A stretch of DNA of 61,975 nucleotides, from contig CAIOVX010000074.1 in assembly GCA_903861835.1 (NCBI GenBank), positions 1-61,975 on the forward strand, given 5' to 3'. Positions 24,275 to 32,056 of the stretch are shown piece by piece. Each line of letters opens with the position of its first letter. The stretch's first letter is position 1. This DNA comes from Candidatus Firestoneibacteriota bacterium. Lineage in GTDB: Bacteria; Oederibacteriota; D2-FULL-39-29; CAIOVX01. Below the pieces are notes generated by a model. It ran no database searches and was not told the origin of the DNA. It saw only the letters and a program-made list of their open reading frames with translations. Both the position numbers and the translations under genes were made by a program.

Positions 24275-26458
24275 GTGAGAAAGACAAGGAGCTGGATCAT
24301 ATCAACGGTCCTGCTCCTTTTTATTTTTCCGCTAGGCGTCGCGGAAGCTGCCGTTAATCCGGCCGCGCCTGCCGTAAAGACCGAATCAGCCGTGATAGAC
24401 CCCGCCACGGGAAAGAAAAAAGATCCGATAGACTGTTTCGGGGATCATATCGAGTACGATGAGCTAAACGGAACAATCTACGCGAAAGGGAATGTAAGGT
24501 TGCTATATAAGGATATTACCCTCACCTGCGACGAGATAAGGCTGTCTACCAAGAGCGAAGATCTGGAGGCCTCCGGACATATTCTGCTCATAGAGAATAG
24601 CGGAAAAATAAAAGGCGACAGCATCAAGTACAACCTGAAAAAGAAACTCGGGTTCGTGAATAATGTTGAGTATGACAAAGAACCGTGGTTCTTTAAGGGC
24701 AAAAGAATAGAGCGGCCTGACCCAAAGAACGCGAATATGGAAGAGAGCATAGCGACTACCTGCAACGACCACGAGCACCCTCATTATAAACTGGTTTCGG
24801 GAAGGATTCATCTGCTGGTTGACGAGAAGATAGAGTGCTGGGATACGGTGGTCTATCTCGGAGATATCCCCATATTCTATTTTCCGTATTATTATAAGGA
24901 TTTTAAGAATGGGAGCAGTCCCTTAAGTCTGCGCCCCGGCTATTCCAGTTACGAAGGCGCGTTCCTAAAGATTGCTTATAATTACGAGCTCACAAATGAC
25001 CTCACAGGAAGCCTGCTGCTCGACCTGATGTCGGTGAAAGGAATCGGCTACGGGTTTAAGCAGAATTATAACCTTGTGGGGCTAAACGGCGGAGGTTCTC
25101 TTTACTCTTATTACATTAATGAAGCAGACACTCTTAATTCCCGCTGGAACGTTAATTTTGAGCACCACAGCGACATCGTCAAGGATCTAAATGTTGTGGC
25201 AAGACTCGACTATTTTAGTGATCAGGCAGTGCTTAACGACCTTTACTCTTCGTACTATCCTGTTATGGCAAGCTATATAAACTCGTATATTGCTTTCACA
25301 AAGACCGACCCTTCATATACCGGAACACTCGCTTTGCAAAGGCAGGATAACTGGGACAGCAGCGCTTTTGAATACAAAATGACTTCGGCAACGGCGCCCT
25401 CGTTTAAATTCCAATCTAACCAGCTTTCGCTTGGTTCTGCCGGTTTTTACGGCGCGCTAAACGGGGAACTGACCAGGTATTATGTCCCTTCTTCTATGAC
25501 CCTGGCCGCCGTCTCTACGAGCATCACCGGTGTTACCAATGTAGCAACAACGCTGGTGACAAATAATGATTTTTTCAACACGAAATTCACGCTGAATCCT
25601 TCGCTGCTTTATTCTTTTCAGTATTATCCGGGGAACACCCTGAGCACGAGCCTTGCTTTTTCAGGCAGTTGGCTGGAACTTTCAGACCCCGGCGCCGACA
25701 ACCAGGGGCTGACTGCCTCGGTTTCAGAGAGCATGACCTTACATAATACTTTTAATCAGTATGTGACTACGGACCTTACGCACTCTTTTTCTCAGAGGCT
25801 GAGGACTACCGCAGTCGACATCAATGGCGGGACCGATCTCAACAAACTCACAGGCCGCTTAGGTTTTGCTGCGCAGGGCTTTTCTCTTTCGTTCACAACA
25901 GGCTATGACCTGCGGCGGAATATCGACCAGGCTGCCATAAATACCCTTGAGCCTACCCCTCTGGGTAATGGGCTTTTGAATGACCTTATAAAGGCCAGAA
26001 TAGACCCCTTAACTGCGCAACTGGGGCTGAAACTCTCGGAATCTTCTGACGCGTCTATTAATACCCAGTACAGGCTCTATGATGACAGGCTGCTATTCGG
26101 AGACATCGCGTTCGGTTTTAATCGGGGGCAGGTGTTTACTTACGGCCTCGGCGGAAGTTACGCTGCCCAGTTTGATTATGCAAATTATGTTTATCAATCG
26201 CTCTTCGATATTTCAGCAAACGCGGCCTTTAATGCCACACAGGACTTAAGACTTGACCTGACTTTAAAATATGATACGGTTAACAGAAATGTCAAAGAAG
26301 TGAGGGGGAAATTTACAGTCAATCTCACGGACTGCATAGCGATGGATTTCAGTTATATGCAATCTCTCAGCGTGCATTCCCTGGGTCTTAATATCTACCT
26401 GAGGGCTTTCTCGAAAACTGAACTTGATAAAACCGCTCCGGAGGTTTTTAAATACTGA
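24275..26458 (+). CDS. lptD: LptD-like LPS-assembly outer-membrane protein
   Basis: Outer-membrane barrel that inserts lipopolysaccharide into the outer leaflet. The GTG at 24275 is preferred because AGAGGT precedes it; an upstream GTG at 24257 is possible. The signal peptide ends near AEA. Residues about 45-160 form the LptA/OstA-like beta-jellyroll (IEYDELNGTIYAKGNVRL). The LptD landmark around ATTCNDHEHPHYKLVSGRI follows, then GDIPIFYFPYYY and a long barrel ending in residues that alternate with aromatics. The total of about 727 aa is typical. Its stop overlaps the next ATG (TGATG). Confidence 0.88.
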   Translation: MRKTRSWIISTVLLLFIFPLGVAEAAVNPAAPAVKTESAVIDPATGKKKDPIDCFGDHIEYDELNGTIYAKGNVRLLYKDITLTCDEIRLSTKSEDLEASGHILLIENSGKIKGDSIKYNLKKKLGFVNNVEYDKEPWFFKGKRIERPDPKNANMEESIATTCNDHEHPHYKLVSGRIHLLVDEKIECWDTVVYLGDIPIFYFPYYYKDFKNGSSPLSLRPGYSSYEGAFLKIAYNYELTNDLTGSLLLDLMSVKGIGYGFKQNYNLVGLNGGGSLYSYYINEADTLNSRWNVNFEHHSDIVKDLNVVARLDYFSDQAVLNDLYSSYYPVMASYINSYIAFTKTDPSYTGTLALQRQDNWDSSAFEYKMTSATAPSFKFQSNQLSLGSAGFYGALNGELTRYYVPSSMTLAAVSTSITGVTNVATTLVTNNDFFNTKFTLNPSLLYSFQYYPGNTLSTSLAFSGSWLELSDPGADNQGLTASVSESMTLHNTFNQYVTTDLTHSFSQRLRTTAVDINGGTDLNKLTGRLGFAAQGFSLSFTTGYDLRRNIDQAAINTLEPTPLGNGLLNDLIKARIDPLTAQLGLKLSESSDASINTQYRLYDDRLLFGDIAFGFNRGQVFTYGLGGSYAAQFDYANYVYQSLFDISANAAFNATQDLRLDLTLKYDTVNRNVKEVRGKFTVNLTDCIAMDFSYMQSLSVHSLGLNIYLRAFSKTELDKTAPEVFKY

Positions 26459-27426
26459 TGGCGAGATATATCGTTAAGAGACTGCTGCTTTCCATTCCGA
26501 TACTCTTCGGTATCTCCCTTATCACCTTCGCTGTTATTCATATTACTCCCGGCGGTCCGACTGTGCTTCAATCGCAGATGAACGCCAAGATGTCGCCTGA
26601 TTCCATAGCAAAACTGAAGACCCTCTATGACCTGGACAAACCGCTCCCGGTGCAGTATATGAAATGGCTTTCACGTCTCGCTCGGCTGGATTTCGGTGAG
26701 TCCTTCAATGACAACAGGCCGGTAACAGAAAAAATACTTGAACGTCTTCCCGCAACGCTGCAGCTGAATTTGCTCTCCCTGCTCCTGCTGTTTTTGATTG
26801 CGGTGCCGCTGGGCGTGTATTCCGCCGCAAAACAGAATTCCGTCTTCGACAGGTTATTCACCTCCATAACTTTTATCGGTTTTTCCGTTCCCTCGTTCTG
26901 GTTAGCCCTGCTCCTGATGCTTTTCTTCGGCGTTTGGCTGCAGTGGCTGCCTATCTCGGGGATGGCCTCGGTGAATTCCGCATCCATGCCCCCGGTACTT
27001 CAGGTTTACGACAGGATTCAGCACCTGATACTTCCGCTTTTTGTCAGCATATTCGGAAGCATCGCCGGCCTGTCAAGATATATGAGATCAGGCATGCTTG
27101 AGGTAATTCGCCAGGATTACATACGAACCGCGCGCGCGAAGGGCCTGCCGGAACGGGAGGTACTTTTAAATCACGCGCTCAGGAATGCCCTGCTGCCTGT
27201 GATAACGATAATCGGGCTTTCAATTCCCGGACTTATATCCGGTGGTTTCATTTTTGAGACTATTTTCGCGTGGCCCGGCATGGGCAGATTGGCCTATGAG
27301 TCGGCAATGTCTTTTGATTACCCGGTGATAATGGGAGTAGTAATAGCCGGCGCCCTGCTGACGCTGCTCGGGAATCTGTTTGCTGATATCGCTTACGCTT
27401 TCGCGGATCCGAGGATACGCTATTAA
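26458..27426 (+). CDS. oppB: Peptide ABC transporter permease (OppB/DppB)
   Basis: First membrane subunit of an oligopeptide/dipeptide importer, 322 aa, six transmembrane helices. The family start is MARYIVKRLLLSIPILFGIS, followed by TPGGPTV, and the coupling loop is QDYIRTARAKGLPEREVL. Translation is coupled to lptD by a TGATG overlap, an odd pairing. Nickel importers share this family, so the substrate is open. Confidence 0.93.
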   Translation: MARYIVKRLLLSIPILFGISLITFAVIHITPGGPTVLQSQMNAKMSPDSIAKLKTLYDLDKPLPVQYMKWLSRLARLDFGESFNDNRPVTEKILERLPATLQLNLLSLLLLFLIAVPLGVYSAAKQNSVFDRLFTSITFIGFSVPSFWLALLLMLFFGVWLQWLPISGMASVNSASMPPVLQVYDRIQHLILPLFVSIFGSIAGLSRYMRSGMLEVIRQDYIRTARAKGLPEREVLLNHALRNALLPVITIIGLSIPGLISGGFIFETIFAWPGMGRLAYESAMSFDYPVIMGVVIAGALLTLLGNLFADIAYAFADPRIRY

Positions 27427-27428
27427 AT

Positions 27429-28283
27429 ATGAAAACCCTCTTTAAATACTTAAAACTGCTTTCAGCCAACAAGCCGGCGTTTATCGGAGGCGCGCTGGTG
27501 GCCGCTCTTGCGGTTGTCGCGCTGTCCGCTCCGCTGCTTACCGCATATGACCCGGCGGGGCAGAGCATGGCAGAGAAGCTCCAGCCGCCTTCGCGCGCTC
27601 ACCTGCTCGGAACTGACGAGTTGGGAAGGGATGTCTTCTCAAGAATGGTCTACGGTTCAAGAATCTCGCTTTCGGTGGGGCTGGCGGCTGTGGCTATCTC
27701 AACGCTTATCGGGATTCTCGTGGGAGCCGTTTCCGGATATTTTGGAGGCTGGGTAGACCAGGTTTTTATGCGGCTGGTGGATATAGTACTCTCGGTTCCT
27801 GCTCTCTTTTTTATCCTTATGCTTGTGGTCTTTCTCGGCCCCAGCATCTTTAATGTTATGGTAATAATCGGCCTTACCACCTGGACGGACCTCGCCAGGC
27901 TGGTGCGGGCAGAGGTCTTGAGCCTCAAGAACAGGGAATATGTGCTTGCGGCAAGGGCCTCCGGAGCGTCGCACGCCAGGATAATTATCAGGCATATCCT
28001 TCCGAACGCTATGGCCCCGGTCTTTGTCTCCGTAACTTTCGGAGTGGCGGGCGCGATACTAATTGAATCGGGACTGAGTTTTCTCGGTCTTGGTGTTCAG
28101 CCGCCGGACCCGAGTTGGGGAAACATCCTGACCTCCGGGAAGGATTATATAGAAACTGCCTGGTGGCTAACGGCTTTTCCCGGCCTTGCCATCTTCGCGA
28201 CCATAATATCCTATAACCTCCTCGGAGAAGGCCTGAGAGATGTTCTTGACCCGAGACTGAGCGCTTCAAAGGAGCGGGCATGA
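27429..28283 (+). CDS. oppC: Peptide ABC transporter permease (OppC/DppC)
   Basis: Second permease of the importer, 284 aa, with the N-terminal OppC helix and the segment AHLLGTDELGRDVFSRMVYG that marks the family. The coupling helix is REYVLAARASGASHARI. The gene starts two bases after oppB and overlaps oppD by ATGA. Confidence 0.94.
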   Translation: MKTLFKYLKLLSANKPAFIGGALVAALAVVALSAPLLTAYDPAGQSMAEKLQPPSRAHLLGTDELGRDVFSRMVYGSRISLSVGLAAVAISTLIGILVGAVSGYFGGWVDQVFMRLVDIVLSVPALFFILMLVVFLGPSIFNVMVIIGLTTWTDLARLVRAEVLSLKNREYVLAARASGASHARIIIRHILPNAMAPVFVSVTFGVAGAILIESGLSFLGLGVQPPDPSWGNILTSGKDYIETAWWLTAFPGLAIFATIISYNLLGEGLRDVLDPRLSASKERA

Positions 28284-29257
28284 CGGAGACCGCCCTGCTT
28301 TCCCTAAAGAAACTCCACACTTACTTCCTCGCGGGAAAGAATGAGGGGCGGGCTGTTGAAGGCGTCTCGTTTGATATCGGAAGTTCCGGGAGCGTCGGAC
28401 TGGTCGGGGAATCCGGCTGCGGCAAGAGCGTTACGGCGCTTTCTATAATGCGGCTCATTTCCAGCCCCGGAAGGATTATTTCCGGAGAAATACTTTTCGA
28501 GCGCGGCGGAAAACAAGTAGACCTGCTTTCCCTTTCCGAAAAGGAGATGACTAAAGTGCGCGGCGGAGAGATATCAATGATTTTTCAGGAACCTTTCACC
28601 GCGTTGAATCCCGTCTTCCGTGTGGAGGCTCAGGTGGGTGAAGCGGCGAGGCTGCATCTCGGTCTTGAAGGGAAGGCGCTTCAGGCGCTGGTAATGAAAG
28701 CGCTTTACGATGCCGGCATAAAGGAGGCAGAGAGGGTGGCAGGTTCGTACCCTCACGAGCTTTCCGGGGGACTTCGGCAGAGAGTTATGATAGCGATGGC
28801 ACTCATCAGCGGGCCTAAACTGCTTATAGCCGATGAACCGACAACGGCCCTTGATGTGACAGTCCAGGCCCAGATCCTGGATCTCTTGGCCGAGATACGC
28901 GTCAAAAGAAAACTAAGCGTAATTATGATAAGTCACGACCTCGCCATTATTCACCGCATTTGCGACTCCGTGAATATAATGTATTCCGGCAGGATAGTTG
29001 AAAGTTCCGGCAAGGAAGCGCTCTTTAAGAGTCCGCTTCACCCGTATACGGCAGGGCTTTTGAAGTCCATTCCTTCGCTTTCAAGGATAGAGAAAAGGCT
29101 TCCCGCCATACCCGGCAATGTCCCGGACCTCTTTGATCCGCCTGCCGGCTGCAGGTTCCATCCGAGGTGCCCGAAAGCGATGGACATATGTAAAAAGACC
29201 GAGCCGGGAGAGAGCGTGGTGGAGGGAAGGATGGTAAAATGTTGGTTATATAAATAA
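28280..29257 (+). CDS. oppD: Peptide ABC transporter ATPase (OppD/DppD)
   Basis: ATPase of 325 aa. Walker A is GESGCGKSV, the signature LSGGLRQRV, and Walker B LLIADEPTTALD. The C-terminal oligopeptide-type extension contains the GCRFHPRCPKAMDIC cysteine cluster, which in related proteins binds a Fe-S cluster. It overlaps oppC by four bases. Confidence 0.94.
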   Translation: MTETALLSLKKLHTYFLAGKNEGRAVEGVSFDIGSSGSVGLVGESGCGKSVTALSIMRLISSPGRIISGEILFERGGKQVDLLSLSEKEMTKVRGGEISMIFQEPFTALNPVFRVEAQVGEAARLHLGLEGKALQALVMKALYDAGIKEAERVAGSYPHELSGGLRQRVMIAMALISGPKLLIADEPTTALDVTVQAQILDLLAEIRVKRKLSVIMISHDLAIIHRICDSVNIMYSGRIVESSGKEALFKSPLHPYTAGLLKSIPSLSRIEKRLPAIPGNVPDLFDPPAGCRFHPRCPKAMDICKKTEPGESVVEGRMVKCWLYK

Positions 29258-29259
29258 AA

Positions 29260-29384
29260 GTTTGTAACGTTCTTAACGTTTATAGGCCACACTTCGTGTG
29301 TCCTGTTTTGTGAGGTAGGATATAATTCATGCCAGACTACGTCTGGCATAGCAGAATAACGTTCATAACGTGCATAACGTAAAG
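29260..29384. repeat. Period-9 array split by a two-hairpin module (copy 1)
   Basis: Units GTTTGTAAC and GTTCTTAAC, then GTTTATA, then a 74-nt module (29285-29358), then AC completing the split unit, then GTTCATAAC, GTGCATAAC and GTAAAG. The module has hairpin 1 CACAC-TTC-GTGTG (29288-29300) and hairpin 2 TGCCAGAC-TAC-GTCTGGCA (29330-29348). Its last three bases, ATA, repeat the ATA before it. A TATAAT lies between the hairpins. Confidence 0.88.
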
Positions 29385-29407
29385 CATTAAAGGTAAAACG
29401 GAGAGAG

Positions 29408-30190
29408 ATGGAGATTGTAAGGTTGCAGAACATAGTCAAGCATTTCCGAAAGCAAAAAGGGATGTTTGGGGACTATGAGACCGTTAAAGCGGTTGACGAT
29501 GTTTCCTTTTCCATAAATGCAGGGGAAACACTCGGGTTGGTGGGTGAATCCGGCTGCGGGAAGAGCACGCTCGGAAGGATAATCATCCGCCTGCAGAAAG
29601 AAGACGGCGGCAAGCTCTTTTTTTCCGGCAAGAAAATAACCGGCCTCGGCTTCAATGAACTTTTGCCCCTGCGCCGCGACATGCAAATAATCTTTCAGGA
29701 CCCGTTTGCGTCTCTTAACCCGCGTATAAAGATAGGGCCGGCGGTGGCGGAGACGCTTGAGATTCTCGGCGATGAGAATGCTTTGCAGAAGGCTGTTAAA
29801 ATGCTGGATCTGGTCGGTTTGAGCCCCGCCGCTTATTCGAAATATCCCCACGAGTTTTCCGGCGGGCAGAGGCAGAGGATCTGCATCGCAAGAGCGCTGA
29901 TTTCAAAGCCAAAATTCATAGTCTGCGACGAGCCGGTTTCCTCTCTGGATGTTTCGGTCCAGGCGCAGATTATCAACCTGCTCAAAGACCTGAAGGATGA
30001 ATTTGGACTGACCTACCTCTTTATATCCCACGACCTGCGTGTCGTCAGGAACATCAGCGACCGCGTGGCCGTGATGAAAGACGGAAAGGTTGTGGAACTA
30101 GCTGATAATGAGAGTATCTATAAGAATCCGGTAAACGAGTATACGAGAGAATTAATCGGTTCAGTCCAGGATATAGAAAAAGCGCTCTGA
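29408..30190 (+). CDS. oppF: Peptide ABC transporter ATPase (OppF/DppF)
   Basis: Second ATPase of the importer, 260 aa. Walker A is GESGCGKST, the signature FSGGQRQRICIARA, and Walker B FIVCDEPVSSLDVS. It is shorter than usual: the chain ends soon after the H-loop (LFISHDLRVV) without the cysteine-containing tail of OppD. A composite repeat separates it from oppD. No substrate-binding protein gene is near. Confidence 0.93.
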   Translation: MEIVRLQNIVKHFRKQKGMFGDYETVKAVDDVSFSINAGETLGLVGESGCGKSTLGRIIIRLQKEDGGKLFFSGKKITGLGFNELLPLRRDMQIIFQDPFASLNPRIKIGPAVAETLEILGDENALQKAVKMLDLVGLSPAAYSKYPHEFSGGQRQRICIARALISKPKFIVCDEPVSSLDVSVQAQIINLLKDLKDEFGLTYLFISHDLRVVRNISDRVAVMKDGKVVELADNESIYKNPVNEYTRELIGSVQDIEKAL

Positions 30191-30225
30191 TAATGCTGCC
30201 GTTTAAAAGGAAAAAGGAGTTTGAA

Positions 30226-30891
30226 ATGAACCTAATCAGGAAAACTGTCCTGTGGCTCCGGTTGAAGAGCCATTACAGCCACAGAAGAAAGTACTTCAAC
30301 GAACTCTTCGAGAAAGAAGATCCCTATCAGGCTCTCACGCGTGAATACGAGACCGTAAAGTTCGGCTGGGTAGTGGACTGCGTTAGGAACAAGCTTCACA
30401 AGGATGCGCTTGAATTGGGCTGCGCGGAAGGGGTGATGACTGCGATGCTTTCCCCTTATTGCGGAAAGATTACCGGAGTTGATATCTCAGAGACAGCCAT
30501 AAAGAGAGCGAAAGAGAAGCGCGGGTATGGCAACGTAGAATTCATAGCGGCCAATGTTGTTGAGTTTATGCCGGCAAGGGTCTTTGACCTGATAGTCGCG
30601 GTTGATATGGCCTACTATCTGGGGCAGGAACACTCGTGGGAGCATATGGAAGCAGAACTTTCAAGATGGGTTTCGTGGCTTTCACCCGGAGGGCGCCTGA
30701 TTTTGTTGAACGGGTTCAACGAAGTTACACACCCGAAAGACTGGCTCGGGCCGCATGTTATGGAAGGCTACAGGAAAATAATGGAAAAGGCAGGGCTTAA
30801 ACTGGTAAAAGAGGAAATAAAGAAATATTCGCAAGACGGGTTCTCGAGGGCGAATTTGGTGAGTGTGCTCGAAAAACAAAAAAGTTTATAA
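30226..30891 (+). CDS. SAM-dependent methyltransferase (NodS-like class I)
   Basis: A 221-aa class I methyltransferase. The ATG at 30226 has AAGGAG upstream; another ATG at 30193 lacks one. SAM-binding motif I is ALELGCAEGVMTAML, motif II contains GVDISETAIKRA, and the region PYQALTREYETVKFG resembles NodS-type enzymes. The substrate is unknown. Its stop codon lies inside the first bases of a repeat array, so its last two codons are repeat-derived. Confidence 0.8.
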   Translation: MNLIRKTVLWLRLKSHYSHRRKYFNELFEKEDPYQALTREYETVKFGWVVDCVRNKLHKDALELGCAEGVMTAMLSPYCGKITGVDISETAIKRAKEKRGYGNVEFIAANVVEFMPARVFDLIVAVDMAYYLGQEHSWEHMEAELSRWVSWLSPGGRLILLNGFNEVTHPKDWLGPHVMEGYRKIMEKAGLKLVKEEIKKYSQDGFSRANLVSVLEKQKSL

Positions 30892-30991
30892 GCCACAGCT
30901 TCGCTGTGTCTTGTTCTGTAAAGTAAGATATATTTCCTGCCGGACTCCGTCCGGCATAGCAGAATAAAGTTTTTAACGTTAATAACGTAAG
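30884..30991. repeat. Period-9 array split by a two-hairpin module (copy 2)
   Basis: GTTTATA, then a 76-nt module (30891-30966), then AA, GTTTTTAAC, GTTAATAAC and GTAAGG. Hairpin 1 is CACAGC-TTC-GCTGTG (30894-30908) and hairpin 2 is TGCCGGAC-TCC-GTCCGGCA (30938-30956). Compared with copy 1, paired positions change together in both stems, and the 29-nt linker keeps its length. The module ends TAGCAGAATA in both copies. Confidence 0.88.
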
Positions 30992-31010
30992 GCTTAAATT
31001 GGAGTGGTGG

Positions 31011-31997
31011 ATGACTAAGTTGATAGCGCGCAGACCGTTCAGTTATCTAGTAAATACCGCGGTTTACCGCAAATTCTACTTGCGATGTATACACAAGGAG
31101 ATCGCGAAGATAGAGGAAGGCGGGGTTTTTGTTAACATCGAGACCACCAATGCGTGCAACGCCGACTGTCTCATGTGCCCGCATTCAAAGATGAAGCGCG
31201 CGTCCGGGACTATGAATGAAGAAACTTTTCGCGGGATAGTCGACAGCGCCGCGGGCAGCGGATTGAAAATACGCGAGTTCGTGCTTTCCGGCTTCGGAGA
31301 ACCAATTGCCGATAAAAATATTTTTGAGCGGATTGCCTATGTGAAATCAAAAGGGCCTTTCTATGTGAAGATCTTCTCAAACGCTTCCTTGCTTACACCT
31401 GAAAAAACCGCAAAACTTCTGGCCTCAGATCTGGATGAGATAGTAATCAGTTTTAACGGTATTTCAAAAGAGATTTATGAGAGCGTTATGAAGCTTCCTT
31501 TTGAGAAGTCTATGGATAATGTGTTGGCATTGCTGGAGGCTCGGAGGCTCAGAGGGCCGGATGCTCAAGGGCATTCTGAGGCGAAGCCAAAAATAGTGCT
31601 TTCTTGCGTGCGGCTTGCGGGCAATAAAGCGGAAGTTGCCAAATTCAACGCCTTCTGGAAGGGAAAAGCTGACGCTATCTTAAAACCCATTCCTGAAAAC
31701 TGGTCAGGCAGTATGGAACAGAACAGTCCCTGGAAATATGACATCAAGGGACGCTTGTGGCCCTGCCGCGGTATGTGGGACACTTTAGACTTTACCTGGG
31801 ATGGAAAGACGATACTCTGCTGCCGTGATTATGACGGCAGAGTTGTAATCGGAGACATAAAAAAAGAAGCGGTTAAAGACATACTTGCCCGTAAAAGAGC
31901 AATGGGAATAAGGCAGCTGGAGAACGGGGATTATTCTGATGCGAAGATATGCAAAAGCTGTGACACGATGAATAAGAATAATATAAATTGGTTATGA
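31011..31997 (+). CDS. Radical SAM protein with SPASM-like C-terminus
   Basis: A 328-aa radical SAM enzyme. The ATG at 31011 is chosen with GGAG six bases upstream. The 4Fe-4S motif is CNADCLMC near residue 51. The C-terminal third has cysteines in WPCRGMW, TILCCRDYDG and CKSC, fitting an auxiliary cluster domain. The substrate is unknown; an adjacent methyltransferase and a sugar kinase do not define a pathway. Between about residues 176 and 192 the frame reads through a period-8 repeat array (separate entry), giving an Arg/Gly-rich insertion. Confidence 0.85.
   Translation: MTKLIARRPFSYLVNTAVYRKFYLRCIHKEIAKIEEGGVFVNIETTNACNADCLMCPHSKMKRASGTMNEETFRGIVDSAAGSGLKIREFVLSGFGEPIADKNIFERIAYVKSKGPFYVKIFSNASLLTPEKTAKLLASDLDEIVISFNGISKEIYESVMKLPFEKSMDNVLALLEARRLRGPDAQGHSEAKPKIVLSCVRLAGNKAEVAKFNAFWKGKADAILKPIPENWSGSMEQNSPWKYDIKGRLWPCRGMWDTLDFTWDGKTILCCRDYDGRVVIGDIKKEAVKDILARKRAMGIRQLENGDYSDAKICKSCDTMNKNNINWL
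31536..31571. repeat. Period-8 repeat array inside a coding frame
   Basis: GAGGCTCG GAGGCTCA then GAGGGCCG GATGCTCA, then AGGG. It is the same four-unit family as at 13638, including the terminal GATGCTNN unit. It lies in the radical SAM gene without breaking the frame. Confidence 0.7.
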
Positions 31998-31999
31998 AA

Positions 32000-32039
32000 G
32001 TTTATAACGTTCTTAACGTTTGTAACGTTTATAACGTAA
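32000..32039. repeat. Period-9 GTTNNTAAC array (four units)
   Basis: GTTTATAAC, GTTCTTAAC, GTTTGTAAC, GTTTATAAC, then GTAAAA. It starts three bases after the radical SAM stop and ends just before the kinase start. Confidence 0.9.
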
Positions 32040-32056
32040 AACAATAGCAGGGACTA

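Noticed and set aside
29285-29358. Two-hairpin module as a simple rho-independent terminator
   Set aside because: Neither hairpin is followed by a T-run, and the linker and split 9-bp unit are conserved in the second copy.
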